A stretch of DNA of 64,000 bases from Polaribacter gangjinensis (lineage in GTDB: Bacteria; Bacteroidota; Bacteroidia; Flavobacteriales; Flavobacteriaceae): assembly GCF_038024125.1 (NCBI RefSeq), contig NZ_CP150662.1:637501-701500 (forward strand), written 5' to 3'. Position numbers and translations under genes: made by a program. The notes below the pieces were generated by a model. The model was not told the DNA's origin. It did not search any database and saw nothing but the letters and a program-made list of their open reading frames with translations. Shown piece after piece: positions 11,849 to 21,134 of the stretch (positions are counted from its first letter, which is position 1; each line of letters starts with the position of its first letter).

Positions 11849-12468
11849 TTTTGAAGGATGATAAAACGGTTATTTTGAAATTGTCCAGAAAGTTGATATT
11901 TTGATGCAATATAAGCAACCGTTTTAGAAGAGTATAAAAATACATGTGTTGGGTCTTTGCGATAATACCAATGTAAAAAGTTAGAAACACCATCATGCAA
12001 ATGAGTCATAATTAATAATCTTCCTTGGGGTTTTAAAATTTGTAAAAGGTTTTCAATTTCTATTTTAGGATGGTAAAAATGTTCAAAAACCTCACAACTA
12101 AAAATATAATCGTACTGAAAATTAAGATAACTTTTATCAGGATAAAAAAATGGATCATACAGCTTTATTTGATATCCTTTTTTTTGTAATTGTTCAGAAA
12201 TCACTGGACCTGTGCCACAACCAAAATCTAAACCCATTTGATTTGGATTGTAATTTTCTAAAATAAAATGGGTAATGGGTGAAGTAAATTTTTGATAACC
12301 CTCATCATTTACATCATTATTATGAGCTTCATAACGTTTTTTCTCTTCTTGAGAATTGATATAAAACTGACTGTCTTTTACAAAAGCATCACAAACATCG
12401 CAATGAAAATAAAAATCATCTACTTTATTTTCTAATGGATTTTCGCAAAGTGTGCAATGCATCATCAT
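11845..12468 (-). CDS. Class I SAM-dependent methyltransferase with N-terminal zinc ribbon
   Basis: 207 residues. A four-cysteine ribbon at the N-terminus (Cys5, Cys8, Cys23, Cys26) precedes a Rossmann-fold methyltransferase with the SAM-binding motif GLDFGCGTGP near residue 77. The C-terminal half (YIFSCEVFEHFYHP, LKPQGRLLIMT) matches small-molecule methyltransferases of the type-11/UbiE-like group. The substrate is unknown. It is the first gene of a two-gene operon with the CDF transporter. Three consecutive ATG codons make the exact start uncertain by one or two residues. Confidence 0.85.
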   Translation of the reverse strand: MMMHCTLCENPLENKVDDFYFHCDVCDAFVKDSQFYINSQEEKKRYEAHNNDVNDEGYQKFTSPITHFILENYNPNQMGLDFGCGTGPVISEQLQKKGYQIKLYDPFFYPDKSYLNFQYDYIFSCEVFEHFYHPKIEIENLLQILKPQGRLLIMTHLHDGVSNFLHWYYRKDPTHVFLYSSKTVAYIASKYQLSGQFQNNRFIILQK

Positions 12469-12490
12469 TTAATAAATCTTTTCACTTCTA

Positions 12491-12498
12491 CAAAGTTA
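12491..12498 (-). promoter_or_regulatory. -7 box for methyltransferase-CDF operon
   Basis: Reads TAACTTTG on the minus strand (consensus TAnnTTTG), 23 bases before the start codon. No good upstream TTG at the usual distance was found. Confidence 0.4.
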
Positions 12499-12673
12499 AT
12501 CAATCTATAATTGATAATATTATGGTTTGTAAAATCGATGAAGCACAATCAATCTTTTTTTATATATTCGCTCCGAAAATTGAAAGGAAATGGTGTACTT
12601 CCTTACCCAACCGCTTTTAAAAAAAGCTGATGACGCCTGATTAAATTAAAAATAACTTTTAATCGGGAATATT

Positions 12674-13978
12674 ATGCAACAAAATCAACCTTCACTCATC
12701 CTTAGAATCAAAAACAAAATTCGTTTTTGGTTTCAAAAATATCCATCTTTTTTTTCAATCTTTCGATGGACGATACTCAGTGTTTTTTTAGGATTATTGA
12801 TTGGAAGTGCTTCAGCCGGATTTTTACAATCTTTAAATTGGGCAACTGATTTTCGAGAAAGTCATCTTTGGATTATTGCATTTTTACCTATTTGTGGTTT
12901 TGGCATTGGTTTGGTGTATCATTATTATGGAAAAGAAGTGGTTGCCGGAAACAATTTATTGATTGATACCATTCATAAACCTAAAAAAACCATTCCTTTT
13001 ATCATGGCTCCTTTTGTTTATTTAGGAACTATTGCTACACATTTTTTTGGAGGTTCTGCAGGACGTGAAGGAACAGCATTGCAAATGGCTGGAGCCATTG
13101 CTGATCAATTTAGCAAACCTCTTAAACTTTCAAAATCAGATAGAAAAATCTTATTGATTGCAGCTGTAGCTGGAGGATTTGGATCAGTTTTTGGAACGCC
13201 TTTAGCGGGTGCAATTTTTGCATTGGAATTTTTCTTGATTGGAAAAATTAATTATAAAGCGATTTTTCCAGCATTTTTGACATCGATTTTTGCAGATATT
13301 GTCACCAAACTTTGGGATACTCCACATACTATTTATGAAATTGATAGTGTGCCAACAATTACTTTTTCAATGGTTTTGTATGCCATCTTAGGCGGAATTT
13401 TATTCGGAATTTGTGCTGCAATTTTCAGTAAATTAAGTCATCAAACGGGTATTCTTTTTAAAACCAAAATTTCATATCCTCCATTTCGTCCTTTGATTGG
13501 CGGAATTATAGTTGCTGCAGCCATTTGGATGATTGGCACTACAAAATACATTGGTTTGGGAATTCCTACGATTGTTGATTCTTTTGAAAATCAATTGCCA
13601 ATATATGATTTTGCTATCAAAATGGCATTTACAATCATAACTCTTTCTGCAGGTTTTAAAGGGGGTGAAGTAACTCCGTTGTTTTTTATTGGAGCAACTT
13701 TAGGCAGTGCACTAAGCCTATTTATTCCTTTGCCAACAGCATTGTTAGCAGGAATGGGTTTTGTGGCTGTTTTTTCGGGAGCAACAAATACGCCTATTGC
13801 TTGTACTCTAATGGGAATTGAATTATTTGGCATTGAAAGTGGTGTATATATTGCGATTGCCTGTGTCGTTTCGTATTTACTTTCTGGTCATCACAGCATT
13901 TACAACAGCCAAAAAATAGGCGAACCAAAACATGTGTTTTTTTCAAAAGAAAAAGGAAAAAGACTGCATGAATTGTAG
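12674..13978 (+). CDS. ClC-family chloride channel or transporter
   Basis: 434 residues, ten or more hydrophobic helices. The ClC selectivity signatures are recognisable: GSAGREGTALQMAG with the gating Glu132, GGFGSVFGTPLAGAIFALE, and GGEVTPLFFIGATLGS. The usual GSGIP loop is replaced by VVAGNNL, as in the divergent bacterial ClC branch. There are no CBS domains. It likely moves chloride or fluoride across the inner membrane; channel versus proton antiport cannot be decided. It is monocistronic, followed by the convergent tRNA-Ala. Confidence 0.9.
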   Translation: MQQNQPSLILRIKNKIRFWFQKYPSFFSIFRWTILSVFLGLLIGSASAGFLQSLNWATDFRESHLWIIAFLPICGFGIGLVYHYYGKEVVAGNNLLIDTIHKPKKTIPFIMAPFVYLGTIATHFFGGSAGREGTALQMAGAIADQFSKPLKLSKSDRKILLIAAVAGGFGSVFGTPLAGAIFALEFFLIGKINYKAIFPAFLTSIFADIVTKLWDTPHTIYEIDSVPTITFSMVLYAILGGILFGICAAIFSKLSHQTGILFKTKISYPPFRPLIGGIIVAAAIWMIGTTKYIGLGIPTIVDSFENQLPIYDFAIKMAFTIITLSAGFKGGEVTPLFFIGATLGSALSLFIPLPTALLAGMGFVAVFSGATNTPIACTLMGIELFGIESGVYIAIACVVSYLLSGHHSIYNSQKIGEPKHVFFSKEKGKRLHEL

Positions 13979-14073
13979 TCAATTTCCTTAAATTTTGAGG
14001 AGAAAATCGCCCCGAAATTTCGGAGGTATCTTAAAGCTCTATCTACTTAAGCTTAAAATAGATGAAAATTTTG

Positions 14074-14147
14074 TGGAGAAGATCGGGCTCGAACCGACGA
14101 CCTCTACGCTGCCAGCGTAGCGCTCTAGCCAACTGAGCTACATCCCC
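14074..14147 (-). tRNA. tRNA-Ala (anticodon GGC)
   Basis: 74 bases folding as a cloverleaf on the minus strand. The 5' end GGGGATG is at 14147 and the anticodon GGC is read from 14113-14111 in the loop CTGGCAG, between CTACG and CGTAG stems. The T-arm is GTCGG-TTCGAGC-CCGAT and the discriminator A is at 14074. The G3:U70 pair, the alanine identity element, is present. There is one U-U mismatch in the acceptor stem (positions 6-67). CCA is not encoded. Confidence 0.96.
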
Positions 14148-14269
14148 AAAATTTACCTTAGTTTTTGTAAAAATTAACGGTAAAATATGACCCAAAAATA
14201 ATAATAATTTGTTTTTAAAAATTAAAAAAACAAAGAACTAAAATTTAAAAAAATATCAAAAGTCGATAA

Positions 14270-14722
14270 TTATAGTTTAGTTACTTTAACCGCATTCATA
14301 CCACGCATTCCTTTTTCTAATTCAAAAGAAACTTTATCATTTTCAACAATTTGATCAATCAAACCACTAACGTGAGTAAAATATTTTTCGTTGTTTTCTG
14401 CATCAATAATGAATCCAAATCCTTTAGAAGTATCAAAAAATGAAACTTTCCCTTTTCTTACAGGATCTTCTTGTGGTAAATCTTCTTTTTTGGTAACAGA
14501 AATCTGAATGTCATCTACATCATATTCAACTTTCATAGTTGGATCTGGTGGTGTATCTGTTAAGTTTCCCAAGTGATCAACGTAAGCAAATTGAATTCCT
14601 CCTGTTCCATTTTCTTGTTTTTCTGCTTTTCTAGCATCCATTTTTTTTTGCTTATCTAAACGTTTTTTTAAACGTTTTTTTTCTTTTTCTGTTTTACTAA
14701 AGGTTTGTTGCGATTTGGCCAT
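14270..14722 (-). CDS. Cold-shock domain protein with basic N-terminal extension
   Basis: 150 residues. The C-terminal 65 residues are a CspA-like cold-shock domain: KGKVSFFDTSKGFGFI carries the RNP1 motif and YFTHVSGL the RNP2-like motif. The first 40 residues are very lysine-rich and would bind nucleic acid nonspecifically. By family it binds single-stranded RNA or DNA and melts RNA structure. A -7 box about 113 bases upstream suggests a long leader, as is usual for cold-shock mRNAs. Confidence 0.9.
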   Translation of the reverse strand: MAKSQQTFSKTEKEKKRLKKRLDKQKKMDARKAEKQENGTGGIQFAYVDHLGNLTDTPPDPTMKVEYDVDDIQISVTKKEDLPQEDPVRKGKVSFFDTSKGFGFIIDAENNEKYFTHVSGLIDQIVENDKVSFELEKGMRGMNAVKVTKL

Positions 14723-14834
14723 TTAAAATCTAAAATAATCTAATTAATATGCTGCTAAGACAAAATACTTAACAGAAATCGAAATAAACACTAAAGTTAT
14801 TTTAAGTTTTTGGATGTGAAGTATTTTAATGCTG

Positions 14835-14842
14835 CAAAGATA
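14835..14842 (-). promoter_or_regulatory. -7 box for the cold-shock gene
   Basis: On the minus strand it reads TATCTTTG, the commonest form of the Bacteroidota -7 box. Transcription would start near 14828, giving a leader of about 105 bases before the ATG at 14722. Confidence 0.5.
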
Positions 14843-14910
14843 CTCATAAATATTGAGATTGTAAGGTCTTTTTATTTATGTTAAAAAAAATATAAATTAC
14901 CATTAAATGA

Positions 14911-14940
14911 TTTGATATGATAGCAATGCTATTATATTTG
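14911..14940 (+). promoter_or_regulatory. Promoter of the TetR-ABC-HlyD-TolC operon
   Basis: TTTG at 14911-14914 and TATATTTG at 14933-14940 are separated by 18 bases, a full Bacteroidota-type promoter. Transcription would begin near 14947, so the ATG at 14917 cannot be the start and the next in-frame ATG (14959) is preferred. Confidence 0.75.
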
Positions 14941-14958
14941 CAATCAAATATTTTGATA

Positions 14959-15642
14959 ATGAGAAATTTATTGTCTGTACTTAAAATTGCTGTCCCTGAT
15001 AAAATATTTATCAAGGATCCTGAGACTTCTGATTTAGGTAAAAAAATCATTGAACATAGTATTTATTTAATTGATGAAGTTGGTTTTGAAAGTTTTACTT
15101 TTAAAAAATTAGGAGTCAAAATTGGCTCAAACGAAAGCTCTATTTATCGTTATTTTGAAAGTAAACACAAATTGCTTTTATATTTAACTTCTTGGTATTG
15201 GGCTTGGTTAGAATATCAATTGGTTATTGAAACTTTTAGTATTTCTGACCAAAAAGAAAAGCTTGAAAAAGCGATTTCCATTGTAACAAGAACCGTGGAA
15301 GAGGACTCAAATTTTTCTCATATAAATGAGATTCTGTTGTATAAAATTATCGTAAATGAAAGTTCTAAATCATTTTTAACCAAAAATGTTCAAGAAGAAA
15401 ATAAAAATGGTTATTTTGAGGTTTATAAACGATTGGTTACGAGAATAGAAGAAATGATTTCAAATGTTGAGCCTTCTTATCCATATGCTTTAAGTTTGTC
15501 AAGTACCATAATTGAAGGTAGTTTGCATCAACATTTTTTACAAGAACACTTTCCTTCGATTACAAATTGCGGGCAAGAAGTTTCTCCAACCATATTTTTT
15601 ACAAATTTAGTTTCTAAAACTTTAGGATATACCAATGAATAA
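14959..15642 (+). CDS. TetR/AcrR-family transcriptional regulator
   Basis: 227 residues from the ATG at 14959. An earlier in-frame ATG at 14917 lies upstream of the predicted transcription start and is rejected. Residues about 20-80 form the TetR helix-turn-helix (IIEHSIYLIDEVGFESFTFKKLG and SNESSIYRYFESKHKLL). The C-terminal half is a helical ligand-binding region without a recognised ligand. It is the first gene of an export operon, overlapping the ABC gene by 8 bases, so it probably controls that operon and may sense the exported compound. Confidence 0.88.
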   Translation: MRNLLSVLKIAVPDKIFIKDPETSDLGKKIIEHSIYLIDEVGFESFTFKKLGVKIGSNESSIYRYFESKHKLLLYLTSWYWAWLEYQLVIETFSISDQKEKLEKAISIVTRTVEEDSNFSHINEILLYKIIVNESSKSFLTKNVQEENKNGYFEVYKRLVTRIEEMISNVEPSYPYALSLSSTIIEGSLHQHFLQEHFPSITNCGQEVSPTIFFTNLVSKTLGYTNE

Positions 15643-17299
15643 AGAACAATTAAATCCTTGGCAACGCTTTTTAGGCTTGCTTAGATTGGAGAAAAGAGAA
15701 ATATTTCAAATTTTTTATTATGCAATTTTTGGTGGAGTTGTTTCCTTGTCTTTACCACTTGGTATTCAGGCAATTATCAATTTAATTCAAGGTGCACAAG
15801 TTTCCACTTCATGGGTTGTTCTAGTAATTTTAGTAACTATTGGAGTAACATTTTCTGGTGCATTACAATTGATGCAATTGCGAATTATAGAAACTATTCA
15901 ACAGCGAATTTTTGTAAGAGCGTCATTCGAATTGAGTTATCGTTTTCCAAAAATAAAAATGATGGAATTGCGCAATTATTATCCACCTGAATTGGCAAAC
16001 CGTTTTTTTGATACGTTAACCATCCAAAAAGGATTGTCAAAAATTTTGATTGATGTGCCTACAGCTGTGTTGCAAATTCTTTTTGCACTGATTTTGTTGT
16101 CATTTTACCATCCGTTTTTTATCATCTTCGGATTATTATTACTGCTATTAATATTTGTGGTCTTCAAATTTACTGCTAGTAAAGGATTAGAAACTAGTTT
16201 GGTAGAATCAAAAAACAAGTACAAGGTAGCACATTGGATTCAAGAAGTTGCAAGAACTGTTGTGAGTTTTAAACTTTCAGGAACCACAAATTTGGCAGTA
16301 ACAAAAAATGACGAATTGGTGAGTAAATATTTAGAGGCTAGAGAAAGTCACTTTAAAATTTTGATTCTCCAATTTACACAAATGATTGGTTTTAAAGTAA
16401 TTGTAACTGCAAGTTTGTTATTGATTGGTGGTGCTTTGGTTTTGAGTCAAGAAATGAATATTGGACAATTTGTTGCGGCAGAAATCATCATTCTTTTAGT
16501 AATTGCCTCTGTTGAAAAATTAATTGTTGGGTTAGAATCTTTTTATGACGTACTAACTTCAATTGAAAAAATTGGTCAAGTCGTTGATAAAAAAATGGAA
16601 GATCAAGATGGTGAAAAACCAGTTTTTAAAGATGAAATGCTCATTGAACTAGATCATGTTTCTTATGAGGTAAAAAACAGAGAAAAATTCATAGTTCAAG
16701 ACATTTCCTTAAAAATTGAACCAAGAAGCAGAATGTTAATTACAGGTGAAAGTGGTTCTGGAAAATCGAGTTTATTGCGTTTGATTTCTGGAATTATAGA
16801 ACCAACTGCCGGTTATATTTACGTAAATAATTTTTCACTAAATAGCTTGTTTTTAAATCATTATAGGTCAAAATTAGGGATGTCTTTGTCTGAAGAAACT
16901 CCGTTTGAAGGCACAATCAGAGAAAATCTAATTTTTAGTAATGATAAGTTTAAAGACGATAAAATCTGTGAAGTTTTAGAAATTGTTGGCTTGGGTCAAT
17001 TTTTAAAAGAACAATCTAAAGGTTTAGAAACCGTGATAAAACCCGAAGGAAAACAAATTTCTTTTACTGTGGCTAAAAAGTTAATTTTAGCAAGAGCTAT
17101 CATTAAAGAACCTAAATTATTAATTCTTGAAGATCCTTTGGATCAATTCAATTTAGAAGAAACAGTTCGCATAATTGATTATTTGACCGATGTTTCAAGA
17201 CCTTGGTCATTGATTGTAGTGAGCAGTAAAAAAAGCTGGAAAATGAAGTGTAACAAAATTATTACTCTCGAAAACGGAAAAATTAAATCTATAAAATAA
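15635..17299 (+). CDS. ABC exporter-like permease-ATPase with degenerate nucleotide-binding domain
   Basis: 554 residues: a six-helix exporter domain (about residues 20-310) fused to an ATP-binding domain (about 335-554). Walker A is intact (GESGSGKS, 371-378). The other ATPase motifs are changed. The Q-loop position reads SLSEETPFEG, the LSGGQ signature is ISFTV (475-479), the Walker B end is Glu499-Asp500 instead of Asp-Glu, and the H-loop His is replaced by Ser in VVSSKKSW. It sits in an operon with HlyD and TolC homologues, a type I secretion-like arrangement. It may bind rather than hydrolyse ATP, or use a diverged mechanism. Confidence 0.85.
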   Translation: MNKEQLNPWQRFLGLLRLEKREIFQIFYYAIFGGVVSLSLPLGIQAIINLIQGAQVSTSWVVLVILVTIGVTFSGALQLMQLRIIETIQQRIFVRASFELSYRFPKIKMMELRNYYPPELANRFFDTLTIQKGLSKILIDVPTAVLQILFALILLSFYHPFFIIFGLLLLLLIFVVFKFTASKGLETSLVESKNKYKVAHWIQEVARTVVSFKLSGTTNLAVTKNDELVSKYLEARESHFKILILQFTQMIGFKVIVTASLLLIGGALVLSQEMNIGQFVAAEIIILLVIASVEKLIVGLESFYDVLTSIEKIGQVVDKKMEDQDGEKPVFKDEMLIELDHVSYEVKNREKFIVQDISLKIEPRSRMLITGESGSGKSSLLRLISGIIEPTAGYIYVNNFSLNSLFLNHYRSKLGMSLSEETPFEGTIRENLIFSNDKFKDDKICEVLEIVGLGQFLKEQSKGLETVIKPEGKQISFTVAKKLILARAIIKEPKLLILEDPLDQFNLEETVRIIDYLTDVSRPWSLIVVSSKKSWKMKCNKIITLENGKIKSIK

Positions 17300-17304
17300 A
17301 AACG

Positions 17305-18660
17305 ATGTTAAATATATCTAACAACGAGTTGTACAAAACAGTAGATTTAACAACTTATAAATCTGGAAAATCTATTTTTTCAAAACAATATTACAAAGTA
17401 CTAAATAAGTTTTTATTGGTATTTGCCATCTTCGTATTGATTATTCTGTTTTTACCCTGGACACAAAATATCACAGGCAATGGTTTGGTAACTACCTTAA
17501 CGCCTGAGCAAAGACCACAAACAATTCAATCGCAAATTCCTGGTAGAATTGAAGAATGGTATGTAAGAGAAGGTGATATTGTAAAAAAAGGGGATACAAT
17601 TTTACGCATTTCAGAGATTAAAAGTGAGTATTTTGATGATTTATTGATTGAAAGAACCAATCAGCAAATCAATGCAAAATCATCTTCTGTAAACGCTTAC
17701 GACTCTAAAGTACAGGCTTTAGAAAGACAAATTGAAGCGTTGATTGAAGAACGAAAATTAAAATTAGAACAAACCCAAAATAAGTTATTACAAGCTAAAC
17801 TTAAAGTAAAAAGTGATAGTATCGATTTTGAGGCGGCCAAAACGAATATTGCTATTGCCCAAAGACAATACAATCGTACTGAAACCTTAGAAAAAGAAGG
17901 AATTTTAGCTATCAAAGATGTTGAAGAAAAGCGTTTAAAATTGCAAGAAACTCAAGCAAAATTAATTTCACAAGAAAACAAATTATTGGCATCTAAAAAC
18001 GAAGTAATCAATGCTAAAGTAGAAATTTCAACTGTAAAAGCTAGCTATGCTGATAAAATTTCGAAAGCGCAATCTGATAAGTTTACGGCAGAATCAAGTG
18101 GCTTTGAGGCTGTTGCTGAAGTAACAAAACTACAAAATACCAATAGCAATTACATTGTTAGAAATAGTTTGTTATATATAACTGCACCACAAGATGGTTT
18201 CATCAATAAAGCCATCAAAGGTGGTATTGGAATGACTTTTAAAGAAGGAGAAGATTTAGTGGGAATTATGCCTGCAAATTATGATTTGGCTGTAGAAACT
18301 TTTGTAAGACCTATTGATTTGCCTTTACTACATATTGGCGAAAAAGTTCGCGTTCAATTCGATGGTTGGCCTGCTATTGTTTTTAGTGGTTGGCCAAACG
18401 TTTCTTACGGAACATATGGTGCTGAAGTAATTGCTATTGAACGTTTTATATCTGATAATGGAAAATACCGAGTGTTGTTAGCACCTGATAAAACTGATCA
18501 TTCTTGGCCTGAAGTTCGCGTTGGTTCAGGAGCAAGAACCATTGCTTTGTTAGAAGATGTGCCAATTTGGTTCGAACTTTGGAGACAGTTAAACAGCTTC
18601 CCTCCTAATTATTATCAACCAGAAGGTAAGTCAAAAGAAGCTGCTAAAGAGAAAAAATAA
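17305..18660 (+). CDS. HlyD-family membrane-fusion (periplasmic adaptor) protein
   Basis: 451 residues. One transmembrane helix near residues 33-52 is followed by a biotinyl-lipoyl-like half (IPGRIEEWYVREGDIVKKGD), a long coiled-coil hairpin (about 110-260, rich in Lys, Gln and Glu), the returning lipoyl half and a beta-barrel domain with AVETFVRPIDLPLLHIGEKVRVQFDGWP. In the family it bridges an inner-membrane transporter and an outer-membrane TolC channel. It is 5 bases after the ABC gene and 3 bases before the TolC gene, so the three work as a complex. Confidence 0.92.
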   Translation: MLNISNNELYKTVDLTTYKSGKSIFSKQYYKVLNKFLLVFAIFVLIILFLPWTQNITGNGLVTTLTPEQRPQTIQSQIPGRIEEWYVREGDIVKKGDTILRISEIKSEYFDDLLIERTNQQINAKSSSVNAYDSKVQALERQIEALIEERKLKLEQTQNKLLQAKLKVKSDSIDFEAAKTNIAIAQRQYNRTETLEKEGILAIKDVEEKRLKLQETQAKLISQENKLLASKNEVINAKVEISTVKASYADKISKAQSDKFTAESSGFEAVAEVTKLQNTNSNYIVRNSLLYITAPQDGFINKAIKGGIGMTFKEGEDLVGIMPANYDLAVETFVRPIDLPLLHIGEKVRVQFDGWPAIVFSGWPNVSYGTYGAEVIAIERFISDNGKYRVLLAPDKTDHSWPEVRVGSGARTIALLEDVPIWFELWRQLNSFPPNYYQPEGKSKEAAKEKK

Positions 18661-18663
18661 TCC

Positions 18664-20064
18664 ATGAAAAAATATTTTTTACTGTTGTTTTTATTCGTGC
18701 TCACTAGACTTTCTGCGCAAGAAAATCTGAATTCTGTAATGACGTTGTCAGAGTTTTTGGGCTATGTAAAAACATATCATCCTATTGTAAAACAAGCCAA
18801 TTTGGTCATCAATAATAGCGAAGCTAAATTATTGAAAGCTAGAGGTGCTTTTGATCCAAAAATTGAAGTTGATTTTGATAAAAAACAATTTAAAGATACT
18901 GAGTATTATAACAAATTGAATGGTGCTTTCAAAATTCCGACTTGGTATGGAATTGAGTTGAAAGCCAATTTTGAAAATAATGATGGTACCTACTTAAATC
19001 CTGAGGCTTTAGTGCCTACTGATGGTTTGTATGCAGCCGGAATTTCAGCTTCTTTGCTCCGAAATTTCGTGATTAACGAACGAATGGCGTCTTTAAAACA
19101 AGCAAAATTATTCATTAATCAAGCCAAAGAAGATCAGCAAATTTTAGTCAATGAAATTTTGTACAATGCTTCTTTATCTTATTTTGATTGGTTAAAAACC
19201 TACAATGAAAAACGCATTTACGAAGAGTTTTTAGAGAATGCTAAAATTCGATTCAATGGTGTAAAGGCTTCATTCATACAGGGTGATAAACCTGCAATAG
19301 ATACGCTTGAAGCAGGAATTACATTGAATGACAGAAAGTTAAATCTTGAAAAAGCGCGCATCAAATTCATCAAAGCTTCTTTAGAATTGTCAAACTTTTT
19401 ATGGCTTACAAACAATACCCCAATTGAGTTGCAAGAAAACATCATTCCTGATGTAAATAGTCTTGAAACGGTTGATACCAGTCTTAACATTGCGTTGTTT
19501 AATGATGCTGATTTTGATATTAACAATCATCCAAAAATTAAATCTCTAGGATTTAAAATTGAAAGTTTGAATGTTGATAAAAATTTAAAAATGAACAATT
19601 TATTGCCAAAATTGGATGTTCAATACAACTTTTTAACGCAAACTCCTAGAGTTGCCAATTCATTGATTGTGGATAATTTTAAAGCCGGATTAACTTTTCA
19701 ATTGCCTTTATTTTTAAGAAAAGAACGTGGAGATTTAAAGCTGGCCAGAATCAAATTGCAAGAAACCGTGTTTGAAAATGAAGTAACCAAAGTAACCATT
19801 AAAAACGAGGTAAATGCGGTACAACAAGAATTGAATTCTTTCATCACTCAAACGAATTTCATCAACGGAATCGTAAAAGATTATGGTACATTGTTGGATG
19901 CTGAAAATCGCAAATTTTTTATCGGAGAAAGTTCGTTGTTTTTAGTAAATTCTCGTGAATCAAAATTGATTGAATCTAAACTCAAAGCCATAGATATTCA
20001 GAATTTATTTTTTAAAACCAAAGCAAAATTATTCAAAGCTGCTGTAATTTCTATTGCTGAATAA
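18664..20064 (+). CDS. TolC-family outer-membrane efflux protein
   Basis: 466 residues with an N-terminal signal peptide (MKKYFLLLFLFVLTRLSAQ) and two repeats of long amphipathic helices with short beta strands, as in OEP/TolC proteins. This would be the outer-membrane duct of the exporter encoded just upstream. No lipobox is seen, so it is not a lipoprotein of the NodT type. It is the last gene of the TetR-ABC-HlyD-TolC operon. Confidence 0.9.
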   Translation: MKKYFLLLFLFVLTRLSAQENLNSVMTLSEFLGYVKTYHPIVKQANLVINNSEAKLLKARGAFDPKIEVDFDKKQFKDTEYYNKLNGAFKIPTWYGIELKANFENNDGTYLNPEALVPTDGLYAAGISASLLRNFVINERMASLKQAKLFINQAKEDQQILVNEILYNASLSYFDWLKTYNEKRIYEEFLENAKIRFNGVKASFIQGDKPAIDTLEAGITLNDRKLNLEKARIKFIKASLELSNFLWLTNNTPIELQENIIPDVNSLETVDTSLNIALFNDADFDINNHPKIKSLGFKIESLNVDKNLKMNNLLPKLDVQYNFLTQTPRVANSLIVDNFKAGLTFQLPLFLRKERGDLKLARIKLQETVFENEVTKVTIKNEVNAVQQELNSFITQTNFINGIVKDYGTLLDAENRKFFIGESSLFLVNSRESKLIESKLKAIDIQNLFFKTKAKLFKAAVISIAE

Positions 20065-20196
20065 AGGTTTAAACGTTTGCATTTTTCTATTTTTTTTAAC
20101 CACTGAAATCTCTGGTTTTAGCATATTCAACTCTTTATTTTCAATTCTTCATTAATTTTTCATACATTTAGTCATCAATTAAAAAACTACTAAATT

Positions 20197-20631
20197 ATGA
20201 CACAAAATTCAAACAAACCTGCAACCTCTTTTTGGGTAATTGGGGTTTTAGCTCTCATTTGGAATGCTTTGGGAGTAATGGCATATCTTGGTCAAAAACT
20301 CATGACCGATGAAATGAAAGCCATGGTTCCTGCTGATCAATTAGAAATTATCGAAAACACACCAGCTTGGGCTACAGCTGCTTTTGCAGTTGCAGTTTGG
20401 TTTGGGCTTTTGGGATGTATTGTGCTGTTAATGCGAAAAAAAATAGCGACAACGCTTTTTATCATCTCAATAATTGGAGTTTTAACACAGTTAGTGTACA
20501 ATTTATTTTTAACAAATGCGATAGAAGTTTTTGGCAATCAAAGTTTGATACAGCCATTAGTTACCGTAAGTGTAAGTGTATTTTTAATTTGGCACGCTAA
20601 AAAATGTGCTGATGACGGAATTTTATCGTAA
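20197..20631 (+). CDS. Four-helix membrane protein of unknown function
   Basis: 144 residues with four predicted transmembrane helices (starting at FWVIGVLALIWNALGVMAYL, AWATAAFAVAVWFGLLGCIVLL, TLFIISIIGVLTQLVYNLFL and LVTVSVSVFLIWHA). Similar short membrane proteins occur in other Flavobacteriia; no function is known to me. It is followed immediately by a strong bidirectional terminator and is probably monocistronic. Confidence 0.8.
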   Translation: MTQNSNKPATSFWVIGVLALIWNALGVMAYLGQKLMTDEMKAMVPADQLEIIENTPAWATAAFAVAVWFGLLGCIVLLMRKKIATTLFIISIIGVLTQLVYNLFLTNAIEVFGNQSLIQPLVTVSVSVFLIWHAKKCADDGILS

Positions 20632-20640
20632 TCATTCATA

Positions 20641-20667
20641 AAAAAGCTGCAAAAAGCAGCTTTTTTT
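20641..20667. terminator. Bidirectional intrinsic terminator
   Basis: AAAAAGCTGC (20641-20650) pairs with GCAGCTTTTT (20656-20665) around a 5-base loop, followed by more T. The A-run on the other side makes it work in both directions. It ends both the gene at 20197-20631 and the convergent MaoC gene, whose stop codon lies in the T-run. Confidence 0.9.
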
Positions 20668-21130
20668 ATTCAAATAAGGCTGCTAAAAATTCAGCTACAC
20701 AAGCTGGCTTTTCTTGACCTTTGATTTCTATGGTGCACAAAAAAGTAATTTTAATACCATTCAATCCTAAATCTTCAATTTCTTTGACAGTTGCATGCAT
20801 TCTCAATTCGCTATTAACTGGAACAGGATTTGGAAAACGTACTTTATTAAGTCCGTAATTCAAACCCATTTTCACACTTTTAATAGTAAATTGTTCTTCT
20901 AAAAGTTTCGAAATCATAGATACAGACATGAATCCATGAGCAACTGTACTTTTAAACGGACTTTCATTTTTGGCTCTTTTTTCATCTACATGAATCCATT
21001 GTTTATCCAAAGTAGCATTGGCAAAATCGTTGATCATTTCTTGAGTTACCAAATACCAATTTCCTTTTGGTAAAGGCTTTCCAATCATCGATTTGAAATC
21101 TTCAAAATCTTCAAAAATAACTGGGTTCAT
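20666..21130 (-). CDS. MaoC-family (hot-dog) dehydratase
   Basis: 154 residues from the ATG at 21130. A longer form starting at 21157 would overlap the TRIC gene by 23 bases and adds nine residues not typical of the family. The hydratase motif is visible: FANATLDKQWIHVDEKRAK then STVAHGFMSVSMIS, with catalytic Asp and His. Members hydrate (R)-enoyl-CoA or related thioesters. The physiological substrate is unknown. It is 4 bases downstream of the TRIC gene. Confidence 0.85.
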   Translation of the reverse strand: MNPVIFEDFEDFKSMIGKPLPKGNWYLVTQEMINDFANATLDKQWIHVDEKRAKNESPFKSTVAHGFMSVSMISKLLEEQFTIKSVKMGLNYGLNKVRFPNPVPVNSELRMHATVKEIEDLGLNGIKITFLCTIEIKGQEKPACVAEFLAALFE

Positions 21131-21134
21131 TGTG

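Noticed and set aside
14012..14023. Palindrome CCGAAATTTCGG between the ClC gene and tRNA-Ala
   Set aside because: It is short, has no T-run and no clear relation to either gene; too little to call a terminator or operator.
14917..14958. N-terminal extension of the TetR gene from the ATG at 14917
   Set aside because: A consensus promoter at 14911-14940 overlaps it, so transcription begins after this ATG.
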